Assembly: GCA_023375785.1 (NCBI GenBank)
Contig: SZWC01000563.1
Span: forward strand, 343,274 to 387,708
Direction of reading: 5' to 3'
Source of the DNA: Penium margaritaceum
Lineage: Eukaryota; Streptophyta; Zygnematophyceae; Desmidiales; Peniaceae
Length of the DNA stretch: 44,435 nt
The notes beneath the pieces were generated by a model. The model was given only the letters and a program-made list of their open reading frames with translations, made no database searches and was not told the DNA's origin. Both the position numbers and the translations under genes were made by a program. Shown here one piece after another: positions 31,641-41,478 of this stretch (position 1 is its first letter; the number at the start of each line of letters is the position of its first letter).

Positions 31641-31779
31641 ATGGGAGCTTTAGAAAAACGAGTCGGGAAACGGCAAAGGGCAGGAGTGAAAGGCGCAACT
31701 ATTGTCTATAGAGAGCGATCTGGGCCAAACGGTCGCCCATCTTAATGGCCTACATCGTTGTAGAGGGTTTCTGATATCG

Positions 31780-32060
31780 TGAAGTTCTAGAAAAGGGTAC
31801 AAGGATGATCAACCGGTAATACTGCTAGAAGTCCAGCCTCAAGGAGGCAAGAGTGGCATAACAATACCGGCACTATTGGATGGAGGAGCTTCTCACAACT
31901 TTACAAGCAATGACATGGTTTGCAAGCTGGATTTGCAGACAGAACTAGGGGTGTTTGAAGGAAAAACCATTTATGAAAGACTACAGATACGAGGACTCCG
32001 ATAACCACTACAACTACAATTGGGAGATCTATGGGATGTAATTCTCTAGAGGCCTTATCT
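31780..32060 (+). pseudogene. Protease of gypsy X1
   Basis: GYKDDQPVILLEVQPQGGKS (start about 31798), then ALLDGGASHNFTSNDMV (about 31870). The active site D-G-G-A replaces the commoner D-S-G-A in both X copies, so it may be the normal state in this family. It is followed by an SDHKIILR segment near 32070, as in X2. Confidence 0.72.
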
Positions 32061-32568
32061 AAGGAGCGATCACAAAATCATCCTCAGATGAGAAAGCCTA
32101 TATGGGCACAATCCGTAGGTCGACTGGAACAGGGACGGCTTTTATGTGCATATTGATGGCTCCAAGCGACAACTACCACGTGCGAGACGGAAGCCAACAA
32201 TGGAAGCAACAGAGGTGGAAGCAGCAGAGGAAGTCGAAAGGTGACAGCCTGTGTAGCCGACATTGCTCAACGTGGCCAAGCACTATATGCGACCAGGAGC
32301 TCGTGCATGGCTCAAACACCTTGAGCCAATGGAAGAAGCAGAAGTGGCAGTAGGTGACTCGTTATCCTAATCGGCCTCATCAGCCTCATGAGCCTCGTTG
32401 GCATAGAAAACGTTCGCAATGGTATCCAAAGAGTTTGCACCACTCATCCAAGAGTTTTTAAACGTCTCCGTCAACAAAACCCTGAGAACTCTACCACCTC
32501 AATGAGACATTAACCATCGCATCAAACTGAAGGTGGATAGCTGACCCATAGCTCAAGGGGCCTATTGG
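32061..32568 (+). other. Linker between protease and RT of gypsy X1
   Basis: Degenerate coding sequence. It aligns with 39026-39530 in X2, where a 107-codon frame is still open (start MSDHKIILRRDFLYENNPQ). In gypsy elements this stretch links protease and RT. Confidence 0.5.
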
Positions 32569-32687
32569 ATGAGCGATCACAAACTGACCGAGTTGAAGAA
32601 CCAACTCAACAATATGCTTGGTAAGGGATTCATCCGCCCATCCATTTCAGCATACACCACACTAGTACTGTTCGTGAAAAAGAAGCC
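32569..32687 (+). pseudogene. RT start of gypsy X1, cut at the duplication junction
   Basis: [20 protein letters not shown] then FIRPSISAYTTLVLFVKKK is the N-terminus of gypsy RT. At AAAGAAGCC (32679-32687) the sequence jumps into the middle of the Y LTR. X2 continues through the same RT for another 0.7 kb, so the break here is the duplication join and not random decay. Confidence 0.88.
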
Positions 32688-32909
32688 CATGACGCAACAT
32701 CGCACGTGTCGCTCAACTAAAGTTCTGAACATCTGTTATTTGCCTCATTGTTTTTCTTGTTACTGTCCATATGCTCTTGACATGTTCAACACTTTCCATC
32801 AAAACACACTTCCTTCTCAAACAAATAATCCAACTGTGAAAATGTCTTGAATAATCTTCTACGTTACACGTCATCTCTACGAACCACTAACGTTCAACGT
32901 GGCGCAATA
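32688..32909 (+). repeat. 3' part of the Y2 5' LTR
   Basis: Matches 25542-25768, including the GCGCAATA end. The first part of the LTR is missing because the duplication breakpoint lies within it. A very degenerate PBS follows at 32912-32923. Confidence 0.7.
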
Positions 32910-32989
32910 CTATGTCGCAAAGTACCAAGGTACTGGAGGAGTAGCCAACACATTAACTACAAGGTGACACCTTGGTACGAGTATCCAGT

Positions 32990-34260
32990 GCATCTCCACT
33001 GTTTGGAATCTTATAGACCTTGCCATGACAACATTGAACGGAGCAAGTGCATCCAGCAACAAGCCGTACTAACCGATGAATAATCTGGTGATGGAGCATG
33101 TGATCAATGTTGTCCCCCAGGTAAACCATGGAGCAGCAGGAACCTTTGTGGCAAATGGCGCAGCATTGACAATCTTGACAGCAAATCTGGTGTGGGACCC
33201 CTCCTGAAAGGCACATCCATCACCTCTGCCAATGCCCGCCAGGACAACACCTGGCACAATGGGGGGCACAGGCCAACAAGCTTGCATTGCTGAAGGCTTT
33301 TATCCGAAGCTATTGAGATTCAAGAGCCTCAATATCCATCTTCTCCAACAACTCAACGTAGTGATGGAGGAACCTTTGGATGCTTGGGTGCAAGAAGTAG
33401 TACTCATGAAGAGAAATCTACCACTCTGGAGTGAGCCCCAAGTTCGATCAACTTTTCGCAAGCCATTCGATCGTGAAATCTCAAAAGGACAAACGGTTTG
33501 TGTGTGACTAACGAGTTTAGAGGTGTACTTCATCGTTACTTGGGTCAACGACGACAGATGGAAAGTTGACCTCATGACCTCACTTTTACATGGCACGACT
33601 TTAAGTTGGTGGTCTGATCTTAAGAACATCCAACAAAGAAGGAGAATAGTAGAGCTGGATCAACGGCTTGTGCGACCACTCTCACATCATCAACCATAGG
33701 CATTCTACCTCTAGAGCAGATCAATCCAACGTGGCACAGTTCCTAAATCCACTGAAAAAATGGATGGACTGCGTGCTTGCCATCCTCCCAAGCTTTGAGA
33801 AAGTGACCAAGAAGTCTAACGTACGGCACAAGCTTAAACTCATGCTTCGGCAGTCTAGTTTTGTAGAGCGCATGGGGCATTTCTATGAAATCATCATTGC
33901 CAGTGACCTTGCACCCAAAGAACAGTGTTCATAATACAACAACAGCCTCAAATACAACATCAGGCCAGTAATTTTTTTACTTGGCATCCTGGACAACCTT
34001 CTGAAAGTGATTGTAGCAGCCGACGACATCGAGAGCGCCAACTACAATGACCAGATGTACGAATCCCGCGGCTTGTGACCCCAAGGCCACAGTCCATATC
34101 ATTGCAGAGGGAAGTCATAGTCAAGAGAAACCTTATCTCCGATGGAGATCGACGTCCTCAATCAACATAATCAAGAGTTGTGTTAAACTTGAAAAGAAGC
34201 CAGGCCATATCTCACGCGACTGTCGGAAATGGCAGTAACAAGCCAAGAAAGGTGAGAAGC
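32990..34260 (+). pseudogene. gag: gag of gypsy Y2
   Basis: Same landmarks as Y1: MPARTTPGTMGGTGQQ (33232), LLRFKSLNIHLLQQLNVVMEE, KPFDREISKGQTVCV with a stop where Y1 has Trp (about 33508), LTSLEVYFIVTWVNDD, LLHGTTLSWWSDLKNI (about 33584), LNPLKKWMDCVLAILPSFEK (about 33746) and SNVRHKLKLMLRQSSFVERMG. The knuckle at about 34176-34235 keeps KPGHISRDC, but its first half is frame-shifted. The better preserved parts of Y1 and Y2 together outline the family's gag. Confidence 0.75.
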
Positions 34261-34389
34261 TACAACTAAAAAATGAGGAGTCAGTTATCATCAAAAGGAT
34301 AGGAGTAGAATCCTATCCTAGAACCTCCTCTCTTGTCCAAAGAAACTGTGTCAGATGATCACCTATCTAAACAGCTCACATTGTTGCAG

Positions 34390-34560
34390 ATGAGAGTTCT
34401 TGAGATTGCAGAGTCCAATGAGGGGTACAAGGACAACTCACTGGCGATACTACTACAAGTACAACCGAGGGGTTGTAAAAGTCGCAGGAAGGCTTTGGTA
34501 CTATGGGATGGAGGAGCTTCTTTGTGATCAAACCGGGGATGTTTGAAGAAAAAGACTATT
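34390..34560 (+). pseudogene. Protease remnant of gypsy Y2
   Basis: GYKDNSLAILLQVQPRGCKS (start about 34423), then ALVLWDGGASL, after which about 40 bases present in Y1 are missing and the frame is lost. Confidence 0.65.
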
Positions 34561-35060
34561 GATGGATGACTTTAGATCTGCTGACTTTGAGAGCCACTAG
34601 GACCGCAAATTGGAGGTATGCAAGACATAATGGTCTAGAGATCTTGCCCAACGAGCAACCACACTTTACACAGGATTTCTTGTAACACGAAATCCACAAG
34701 TAAAATCGAGTAGCACAGCAGTCCACATCAGGATTAGTGGTGAAGAACAACACCCACCTCTGGCCCAGTGACCCAGAATGAAGCGACGGCTATGAGAATT
34801 AGTAGAGATGGAAGCAATAGAGAAAGTTGCAGAAATTGCTCAATGTCAACCGATAATGTTAGGGATGGCCAAATGACATCTCCAACGAGGAGCACAAGCG
34901 AGTCTTGTCCTAGTGAAGACTTGGAAAGTAGAAGAAGTTGCAGCAATGGACGTAACCACATTGGCATCGGCACCTAACAAGCTCGCAGCTGTTTTGGAGG
35001 AGTTTGCAATCCTGTTGAAGAGTTTGTGGGGGTTTTCCCCAAACAACTGCCTCAATGGGT
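34561..35060 (+). other. Linker region between Y2 protease and RT
   Basis: It aligns with 27886-28310 of unit I and contains the uninterrupted counterpart of the TIR insertion site (about 34605). Minus-strand ORFs over it are antisense shadows of the degenerate linker. Confidence 0.5.
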
Positions 35061-35079
35061 TACCTCCATAATATGGTGT

Positions 35080-35532
35080 TGGTCACCAGATAGACCTGAA
35101 GCCAGGAAGCAAATCGACGGTCAAGGGGACCTATAGGATGAGCGACCATGAGCTGACTAAATTCTCAAAACTGCCGGACGAGATACTTGGTCAGGGGTTC
35201 ATTATGCCATCCATGTCACCTTATGCAACAGTTGTAATTCTTTTTGGAATAAAAAACTGGACAGATGTAGAAACGCGTGGACTATCAAGTGTTGAACAAC
35301 ATCACCATCAAGAACCACTAACCTCACCCGCAAACAGAGGAACCGTGCAAGGACCAACTTCGTGGGGCCCAACGTTTCACCGAAATTGACCCAAGCAGTG
35401 AATATCATCATATCTGTGTATCTAATAAGATGGCCGAGAAGGCAGAGTTCCACACTGGATACGAGAAATTCATATTCATGGTCACACAGTTCAGACTACA
35501 AGGTGCCCTTGTAACATTTATGGCAGAAATTG
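35080..35532 (+). pseudogene. RT (N-terminal half) of gypsy Y2, ended by the TRIM
   Basis: MSDHELTKFSKLPDEILGQG followed by FIMPSMSPYATVVILFG (35138 on), then in other frames the palm fragment matching Y1, ending FRLQGALVTFMAEI at the TRIM. The insertion point is the same codon as in Y1. Confidence 0.78.
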
Positions 35533-35537
35533 ATAAC

Positions 35538-35941
35538 TGTAGCGTGCCAGTGCCACACATACCGGTCAAAGAAGCCACGTGGCTCGAGCGGGATCACCTG
35601 GGATTGTGGACGGTGAGACGGGATGGCTTGAGGGTCAGAGACCGTCAAGCATTGTGGTTTTGGCCTAGTCGGCCAAGGATTTCGTCGAATCTATTACATT
35701 GGTATCAGAGCTCCAGGACTCGAATCTCATGTCGGGATTACTGGAGATGCAGAGGCCGCTCGCACTCCTAGTTGGGGGAGTGTAGCGTGGCAGTGTCACG
35801 CCGACTGGTCGGAGGAGCCACATGGCCCGAGCGGGGTCACCTGGGATTGTGGACGGTGAGACGGGATGGCTTGAGGGTTGGAGACCCTTAAGCACCGCGG
35901 TTTCGGCCTAGTCAGCCAAGAATTCCATTAAATCCATTACA
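35538..35941 (+). mobile_element. Complete TRIM (404 bp) with target-site duplication
   Basis: Two 161-bp LTRs (35538-35698 and 35781-35941), both starting TGTAGCGTG and ending ATTACA, enclose only 82 bases. The internal part has a perfect tRNA-Met PBS, TGGTATCAGAGC (35700-35711), one base after the LTR, and ends in the purine-rich GTTGGGGGAG (35771-35780) directly before the second LTR. It is flanked by ATAAC on both sides (35533-35537 and 35942-35946). There is no coding capacity, so it was moved by another element's enzymes. The LTRs differ at roughly 27 of 161 positions, so it is old. This fits the terminal-repeat-retrotransposon-in-miniature class. Whether the family is already catalogued cannot be told here. 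Confidence 0.95.
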
Positions 35942-35946
35942 ATAAC

Positions 35947-36920
35947 ATACGATTAAAGGTTTTCTATGTTTTGTGTGGGCTTGACGTGCACAAGAAATTA
36001 CAATGAGTCAATGCGTGACAAAAGAAGGGTTATTCCTGGGTCCAATCTCACAAGGGAGCGAGAGTCGCAATGGAGCGATGATCTAATGACCCTCCATATC
36101 GTTCTCAATCAGCGACACTTGTCGCTAATCAAGCATGGTGAGCGAGGTGGATACCTCGATAGTCTTCTTGGCTTGAGAATTATCCCTATTGTTTTCTGTT
36201 TGATATCCATTCTCCAAAACATTTTCTCCCTTGTTTTCCATACCACCATGTACTCAAAACTGGCACTTACATGCAAAAGCACAACCCACTTGGCGGGAGG
36301 CAAAGATCACTTGTTGACAGCACTTCATTTGTAATGTTTCTTGCAAAACTTAGACCCATCCTGATGCCCTTGGCCGGGGCCGATTGCAAACAACCTGGAG
36401 GGTCCTCCTTGATCCACTTGGATGTGGATCAAGGGGGTTCGCCAATCAAGAATGGGGTCAATCTTGACTCTTGCATCTATCCAATGCGAAACTAGCCTGC
36501 GGACCAACTTCTAGCTTGAGTTGAAAATGGATACCTACAACAAAAAAGCAAAACAGTTTACACCATATTCACTTATACACGGACCATATGAATGCTGAGG
36601 ATTAGGTTGAAGCATGACTTGATTTCATACATAATTGCACAAGAAATGTGGTGGAAACATGTCTTCAAATACGTTTTCTTTCAGCCTCTTCCCATTGAAA
36701 AACAATAACTACCTTATACATTGCTACATTCCAGACGTACTTGAGTCCCTAATCTTCCCAACTGGGCATTTATGTTAATACACAAACAGCTCACCGTGTT
36801 GGAAGACCTCAGTATTCACTCCGATGGTCAAGGGTAATCTGGCCAATTGCCCCCGCCCTCCGGTGAAACTTCCTGAACGTTTTGACGATGTTGACCACTC
36901 TTGCGAATCTATGACGGAAG
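35947..36920. other. Segment between TRIM and X2 LTR
   Basis: It aligns with 28966-29942 of unit I. It contains the second copy of the minus-strand protein-like segment, an 11-bp perfect inverted repeat (36407-36417/36424-36434) and an AT-rich stretch. No gypsy domain is recognised. Confidence 0.45.
36109..36507 (-). pseudogene. Minus-strand protein-like segment of unknown family, copy II
   Basis: PLIHIQVDQGGPSRLFAIGP, GHQDGSKFCKKHYK, TGA, short stretch, TGA, then LPPAKWVVLLHVSASFEYMV, KTREKMFWRMDIKQKTIGII and RYPPRSPCLISDKCR. It matches copy I residue by residue over about 160 codons with conservative changes and shared stops. Homology is unknown. Confidence 0.4.
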
Positions 36921-37272
36921 TGTCGCGACCTTTCGGTCGACTTCTCGACGCATGGAGACATATCTCAATTATAAAGATACATCTTTCATATTCACCATCG
37001 ACCCTTGAAGCCCCCCAATTCCTCGGCAAAGCTTCTCAAATCCGACCACTCACATTGCGACTCCACACGCTTCGCTCGACAATCGACCTAACAACCCGAC
37101 TATGCCTCATTCGTAACTCGACACTTGTACATACATGTTCAATCATTTGGACACTTGTCATGGAATTACACTTACCCCTAATCATAATTTGCTCAAGTGT
37201 CCCAAATTGTAAACAGTGTTCTTCCTCGCAACTTCTACCTATTCACCATCTACACTCCGTTCGGCATAGCAC
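36921..37272 (+). repeat. LTR of gypsy X2, 352 bp
   Basis: Starts TGTCGCGACC, ends GGCATAGCA, two bases before a perfect PBS. Same length as the X1 LTR. A 253-codon open frame (36824-37585) runs across this LTR into gag and is not a separate gene. Confidence 0.8.
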
Positions 37273-37274
37273 TT

Positions 37275-37286
37275 GGTATCAGAGCG
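37275..37286 (+). other. Primer-binding site of X2
   Basis: TGGTATCAGAGC, a perfect match to the initiator tRNA-Met complement. Confidence 0.93.
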
Positions 37287-37288
37287 CA

Positions 37289-38620
37289 GCGGCACTAGAG
37301 AAGCATCTGACTACATTACCCATGAGGAGGACTGTCTTGCAAAGGTCGTCAGCGCATCTTGCACTTCAAAACTTTACAGACTTTGCGATTGCAATGTGGG
37401 ATGAGCGAGCGCAACCGACGACCAGCAGCGGGTCTTTGGCGACGACTTCGGCAATGGAGGAGGAGAACGTGCCTATGCACGTGAACCTCGAAGTGACAGG
37501 GAATGTTGGCATGGCAGGCTGTGCGGCAGCTGGACCAACCCTATGGCTTCAACGACCAATCTGGTCGCAGACCCAACAGTGGTAAACCAGTCGTCCCTAT
37601 CGATAGCATCAATGTCGGCAAGAGGATTGACGAGTGGCACCGGATGACAGCCACAGATCAACGAAGAACCGGCGAACCAAATCTCTGTGCTCAAGGGGAT
37701 CAACAACCATGTACTCCAACAACTCAACGTCACAGTGGAGGCTATTTGTAACGCAAGCGCACGTGAAGCGGTGCTCATTGAGAGAAATTCTCAATTCTCG
37801 AGCAAATCCAAATTTTTTCCCGCCCCACCAGAACCGTTTGATCGTGTAAACTCTAGAGGATTGATGGTTTGGATGTGAATGACGAATTTGGAGGTGTACT
37901 TCACCGCTGCTGGGTTGAAGAAGAAACAAAAAAAAAGAGTAACCTCACGACCGCGCTTCTACGTGGTATGGTGCTAAGTTGGTGGTCAGACATAAAGACC
38001 ATCCAACGGTCGTAGGAGACCGACAGGACATCATCAACGGCCTACGGAGCCCGTCTCATATCACCGACTACAGGCGTTCTACCCCTAGAGCACATCAGTC
38101 CAAAGTGTCAAGACACGTTGGCGCCACGAACCTACTGGAACAAATTCTCGTGCGTGATGCTAGCACAATTTGGACGACTGAACAAAAAGTCTGACGCACA
38201 GTACAAGCTCCAGCGTCTCCGTCAGTAGTCCAATGTGGCAGAGTGTACGCGGAGATTCTGCAAGATCATCACTGGTGGAGACATCGCCCTCGACAAGCTA
38301 TGTTTCACTACAACAATGGCCTCAAGAGAGACATCCGGCAAGAAATTGCTATCTTTGGCATTCAGAACAACTTGCCATGGATGATCATAGAAATAAAAAG
38401 GATTACGCTCAAATCTGCGAATCCTATAGCTGGTGACCTCCCAACAACCATTATCATGGAAATGGAAAATGCCAGTGGAAGGACTCATTGACTTCAGTGG
38501 AGTTAGATGCCATCAACTAGGGAGAAACACGTATGTGCTACATGTGCGGAAAAGTTGGGCACATAGATCAGAACTGCCAAAGCAAGCAGCAGACCAAAAA
38601 GGGAGGAACATTGTACAATG
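37289..38620 (+). pseudogene. gag: gag of gypsy X2
   Basis: MWDERAQPTTSSGSLATTSA (from about 37396) matches X1. After a frameshift, LKGINNHVLQQLNVTVEAIC (37690), then PAPPEPFDRVNSRGLMVWM and a stop where X1 has Trp. SPSHITDYRRSTP and NNLPWMI follow. The zinc knuckle CYMCGKVGHIDQNC at 38536-38577 is intact. Several frames and stops make it non-functional. Confidence 0.78.
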
Positions 38621-38743
38621 AAATGATATAGGAAACGGCAAAGGGCAGGATTGAAAGGCATAACTCTTGTCCGTAAAGAGTGATCTGTGCCAAACAGTTG
38701 CCCATCTACAAGGCCTACATCATAGCAGAGGGTTTCTGATATC

Positions 38744-38998
38744 GTGAAGTTGAACAAAGGGTACAAGGATGGTCAACTGGCGATACTACTAAAAGTCCGG
38801 CCTCGAGGAGGCAAGAGTCGTAGAATGGTACCAACACTATTGGATGGAGGAGCTTCTCACAACTTTATAAGCAACGACATGGTTTTCAAGTTGGGTTTGC
38901 AGACCAAACAAGGGGTGTTTGAAGGAAAGACTGTCGACAAGAGAATACAGATATGGAGACTCCAAGAACCACTACAAAGACAAGTGGGAGATCTATAG
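38744..38998 (+). pseudogene. Protease of gypsy X2
   Basis: KGYKDGQLAILLKVRPRGGK then PTLLDGGASHNFISNDMVFK is the best preserved protease of the Y/X family, open for 84 codons. The active site is D-G-G-A. The frame 39026-39349 carries on into the linker with SDHKIILRRDFLYENNPQVD, typical of the strand after gypsy protease. Confidence 0.78.
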
Positions 38999-39025
38999 GA
39001 TGCAACGGCCTGGAGGCCTTGTCTA

Positions 39026-39500
39026 ATGAGCGATCACAAAATCATCCTGAGACGAGATTTCTTGTATGAGAACAATCCGCAGGTTGACTGGAAGAGCCAC
39101 GACGTCTATGTGGAGATCAATGGTGCCAAGCGACAGCTTTTGCATACGGGTCAGAAGCCGGCAGCCAATGCAATAGAGGTGGAAGCAGCAGAGGAAGTTG
39201 TGGAAGTGGAAAGGCGACAACCTATGCAGCCGACATCGCTCAGTCTCGCTAGGCACTATATGCGACAAGGAGCTCATGCATGGCTCATGCACCTTGAGGC
39301 AGTGGAAGAAGTGGAAGTGGCAGTAGCTGACGCGTTACCGGCCTTGTGAGCCTCATGAGCCTCATCGGCATAAAGATGATTGGCTTGGTATCCGAAGAGT
39401 TTGCACCACTCATCCAAGAGTTTGTAGACGTCTTCCCCAATTATCTCCCGAGAAATCTACCACCTCATTAAGACATTAACCATCGCATCGAACTGAAGCT
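39026..39500 (+). pseudogene. Protease-RT linker of gypsy X2
   Basis: MSDHKIILRRDFLYENNPQ continues with an acidic, Glu/Val-rich stretch (IEVEAAEEVVEVE) to 39349, then degenerate sequence with EEFAPLIQEFVDVFPNYLP (about 39389), which resembles the E-F-x-D-V-F-P-x-x-L-P segment just before gypsy RT. Confidence 0.65.
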
Positions 39501-39525
39501 CGGTAGCTGACGCACAGTGTGAGGG

Positions 39526-40330
39526 GTTTATCGGATGAGCGATCACAAACTGACCGAGTTGAAGGACCAGCTCAATGAGATGCTCGGTAAGGGATTCATC
39601 CGCCCATCCATTTCACCATACGCCGCACTCGTACTATTTGTGTTTCGGGCATTGGACAACGCTACCATCAAGAACCACTACCCTCTTCCCTGCACTGACA
39701 AGCTTTTTGACCAACTCCGAGGGGCTTAAGTTTTCACCAAAATCAACTTGTGTAGCAGCTATCAACAAATAAGCGTGGCAAACGTTGACATTGAGAAGAC
39801 GACGTTCTGAACTTACTATGGGCTTTTCAAGTTCATAGCAATGTCATATGGACTTACGAATGCCACAACGACGTTCATGACGTCAATGAACAACATCATC
39901 TGCTTGTACCTTGACGATTTTGTCGCGGTGTACCCCGATGGCATTTTGGTGTATAGCGGCACCCTAGAGGAGCACGGTGGACATCTTTGAAAAGTCCTAG
40001 AAGTTTTACAAAGAGATCTTTTTTGAAAACTCTCAAAGTGAAACTTTGGCATCCGTTCGATCGAGTTTCCGGGTCACATCATCAACAGCGGACAAATCAC
40101 AATGGATCCGAAAAAAAAGGGGCAGCAATTGCTGATTGGCCAAAGCTGACCAACGTTCGAGACGTTCAAGTTTTTCTCGACTTCTGCAACTACTACCGGC
40201 ATTTTGTACGCAATTACGTCCAAGTCTCAGTGCCTCTTTTTTACTTCACCAAAGAAAATGAGTGGCGGTGGGGAGACAACAAGCAAGAAGCGTTCACCTC
40301 TTTGTGGAACATTGTGACTCTTGACTTGAT
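39526..40330 (+). pseudogene. RT of gypsy X2
   Basis: [20 protein letters not shown] and [16 protein letters not shown] are followed by a deletion of about ten codons (X1 still has KKK there), then [35 protein letters not shown] and AMSYGLTNATTTFM. The catalytic region reads VYPDGILVYS (about 39928), so Y-L-D-D has become Y-P-D-G. FPGHIINSGQITMDPKK and VQVFLDFCNYYRHFVRN come from its end. Coding sense fades at about 40330, before the copia E region. RNase H, integrase and the 3' LTR of X2 are missing. Confidence 0.8.
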
Positions 40331-41403
40331 ATGCTCCTTGTCCATAGCTAACATTTGGACAGGCTCAGGACGGACTAGGCATGCACTGCTCCCTTGGAGT
40401 AAGTCCCCCAAGTATGGTCCACATAGACAAGGCATGCACTACTGCTTTGGAGCAAGTCCCCTTGGTCTAAACTGGGTAGAATAGCCAGCAAACACAACTT
40501 AGGACAAGTCCTTGTGGCTTAGTTGTTCCAGAGTTAGTCTCTGGAGCGAGAGATTACTGGGTCAAGTGCCAATCCAATGACTAATCTTCTTTGTGACCAA
40601 AAGGGGGACAGAAAGGTTCTAGGAGATATCTTAGAACATTCCAAGGTCCTTCTTGGTGGCTGGCGCCACTTGGCGGTCCGAGGGAGCGCCATGTAGGCAG
40701 GGGGGATGATGCAATCTATATTGCCTCCAAAGTTGCTCATCCAAGGAGCCACTGCACGTCTAGGCTAGAGGCTGGATCTAGGACTATAAGAACGTGTCAG
40801 TTGCCTGTCATTGAGTAGAGTTCTTACCTTTGAGAGTTCTAACAGAGTTGTCCATCAGAGGTAGACACTAAAGAAGCATTGGTTGGTCTAAGCCCTAGGA
40901 GTTCGCTCCTTGCTCGAAAGTGACCAGGTGCTAAGGGCACAGTGCAAGGAAGTGATTCATACGAACTGCTCAGTGTGGAACCTTGGCTCTTAGGATGATA
41001 TCTCTTCTTGGTTGTAATACCAAGAGCGGTCGGAGGGAACCATTGTGTCAGAACCCGTTTTCTAGACCGTCACCTCAGGCAGTTTGACAAAGGGTTATTG
41101 GCCCACATTGACTAGCTGTAAGGCTCGCTTCTACGCACTCTCTCGCCCTCTTTGTCTTGCAGCGTGCATTAGCTCCATCAGCTCCATCTGCTTCATCTGA
41201 CCCATCAGCTCCAACGGCTGGTGCTGGCACTTAGCGAACAAGGGCCAAGAATAAGCTCTGTCCTTGGAGGTACGACCCTTGGATCCTAACCAGGAATAGC
41301 TATGGCCTTGGAGGCACAACCGTGGATTCGCTAATGTGCGTTTTTGTTTCATTGCAGGTGATCAACGACTAAGGGGTAAGCAACAAATCTGCACCTTTTA
41401 AAC
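40331..41403 (+). other. 5' LTR and upstream border of copia E (start not resolved)
   Basis: A TATAAG at 40785-40790 is a plausible LTR promoter. The LTR probably starts somewhere in 40490-40600. There are two small imperfect direct repeats: GGCATGCACT units about 53 bp apart (40378 and 40431), and CCTTGGAGG...GGAT units about 46 bp apart (about 41246 and 41292). A GCTCCATCA triplication lies near 41170. TTTCATTGCAG (about 41347) resembles a splice acceptor but may be chance. Confidence 0.5.
40785..40790 (+). promoter_or_regulatory. Candidate TATA box of copia E LTR
   Basis: TATAAG in the context GGACTATAAGAACG, about 620 bases before the PBS. Position and sequence are plausible for the LTR promoter; nothing else confirms it. 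Confidence 0.35.
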
Positions 41404-41415
41404 TGGTAGCAGAAA
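41404..41415 (+). other. Primer-binding site-like sequence of copia E
   Basis: TGGTAGCAGAAA, 9 of 12 matches to TGGTATCAGAGC, 64 bases before the gag start. It could be a decayed tRNA-Met site or match another tRNA. The usual CA of the LTR end is not directly adjacent. Confidence 0.5.
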
Positions 41416-41478
41416 ACAGCCTACATCAGCATACAATGGCCTCAACAAAGCAGAGAAGCAAAGAAGCAGAGAAACAGT

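Larger units (their letters stand above)
25542..32687 (+). repeat. Tandem duplication, unit I (gypsy Y1 + X1), 7.15 kb
   Basis: This block aligns head-to-tail with 32688-about 39642 over its whole length. Offsets are about 7145 in gag of Y, 6740 after the extra TIR element of unit I (27.5-27.9 kb), and about 6980 in the X part; the last change reflects the complete TRIM in unit II. Sampled stretches differ by roughly 15-17%. The junction is at AAAGAAGCC (32679-32687), a 9-base word that also occurs at 25533-25541. Confidence 0.88.
32688..39642 (+). repeat. Tandem duplication, unit II (gypsy Y2 + X2), about 6.95 kb
   Basis: Head-to-tail copy of 25542-32687. It starts inside the Y LTR and ends inside the X RT, where unit II runs on into the unduplicated rest of RT. 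It differs from unit I by lacking the TIR element and by retaining the whole TRIM. Confidence 0.88.

Noticed and set aside
36824..37585. 253-codon + strand ORF
   Set aside because: It runs through the X2 LTR and PBS into gag; a fused reading frame by chance, not a gene.
41347..41357. Splice acceptor-like TTTCATTGCAG in the copia E leader
   Set aside because: Plausible, but no matching donor could be defended; left as a remark only.
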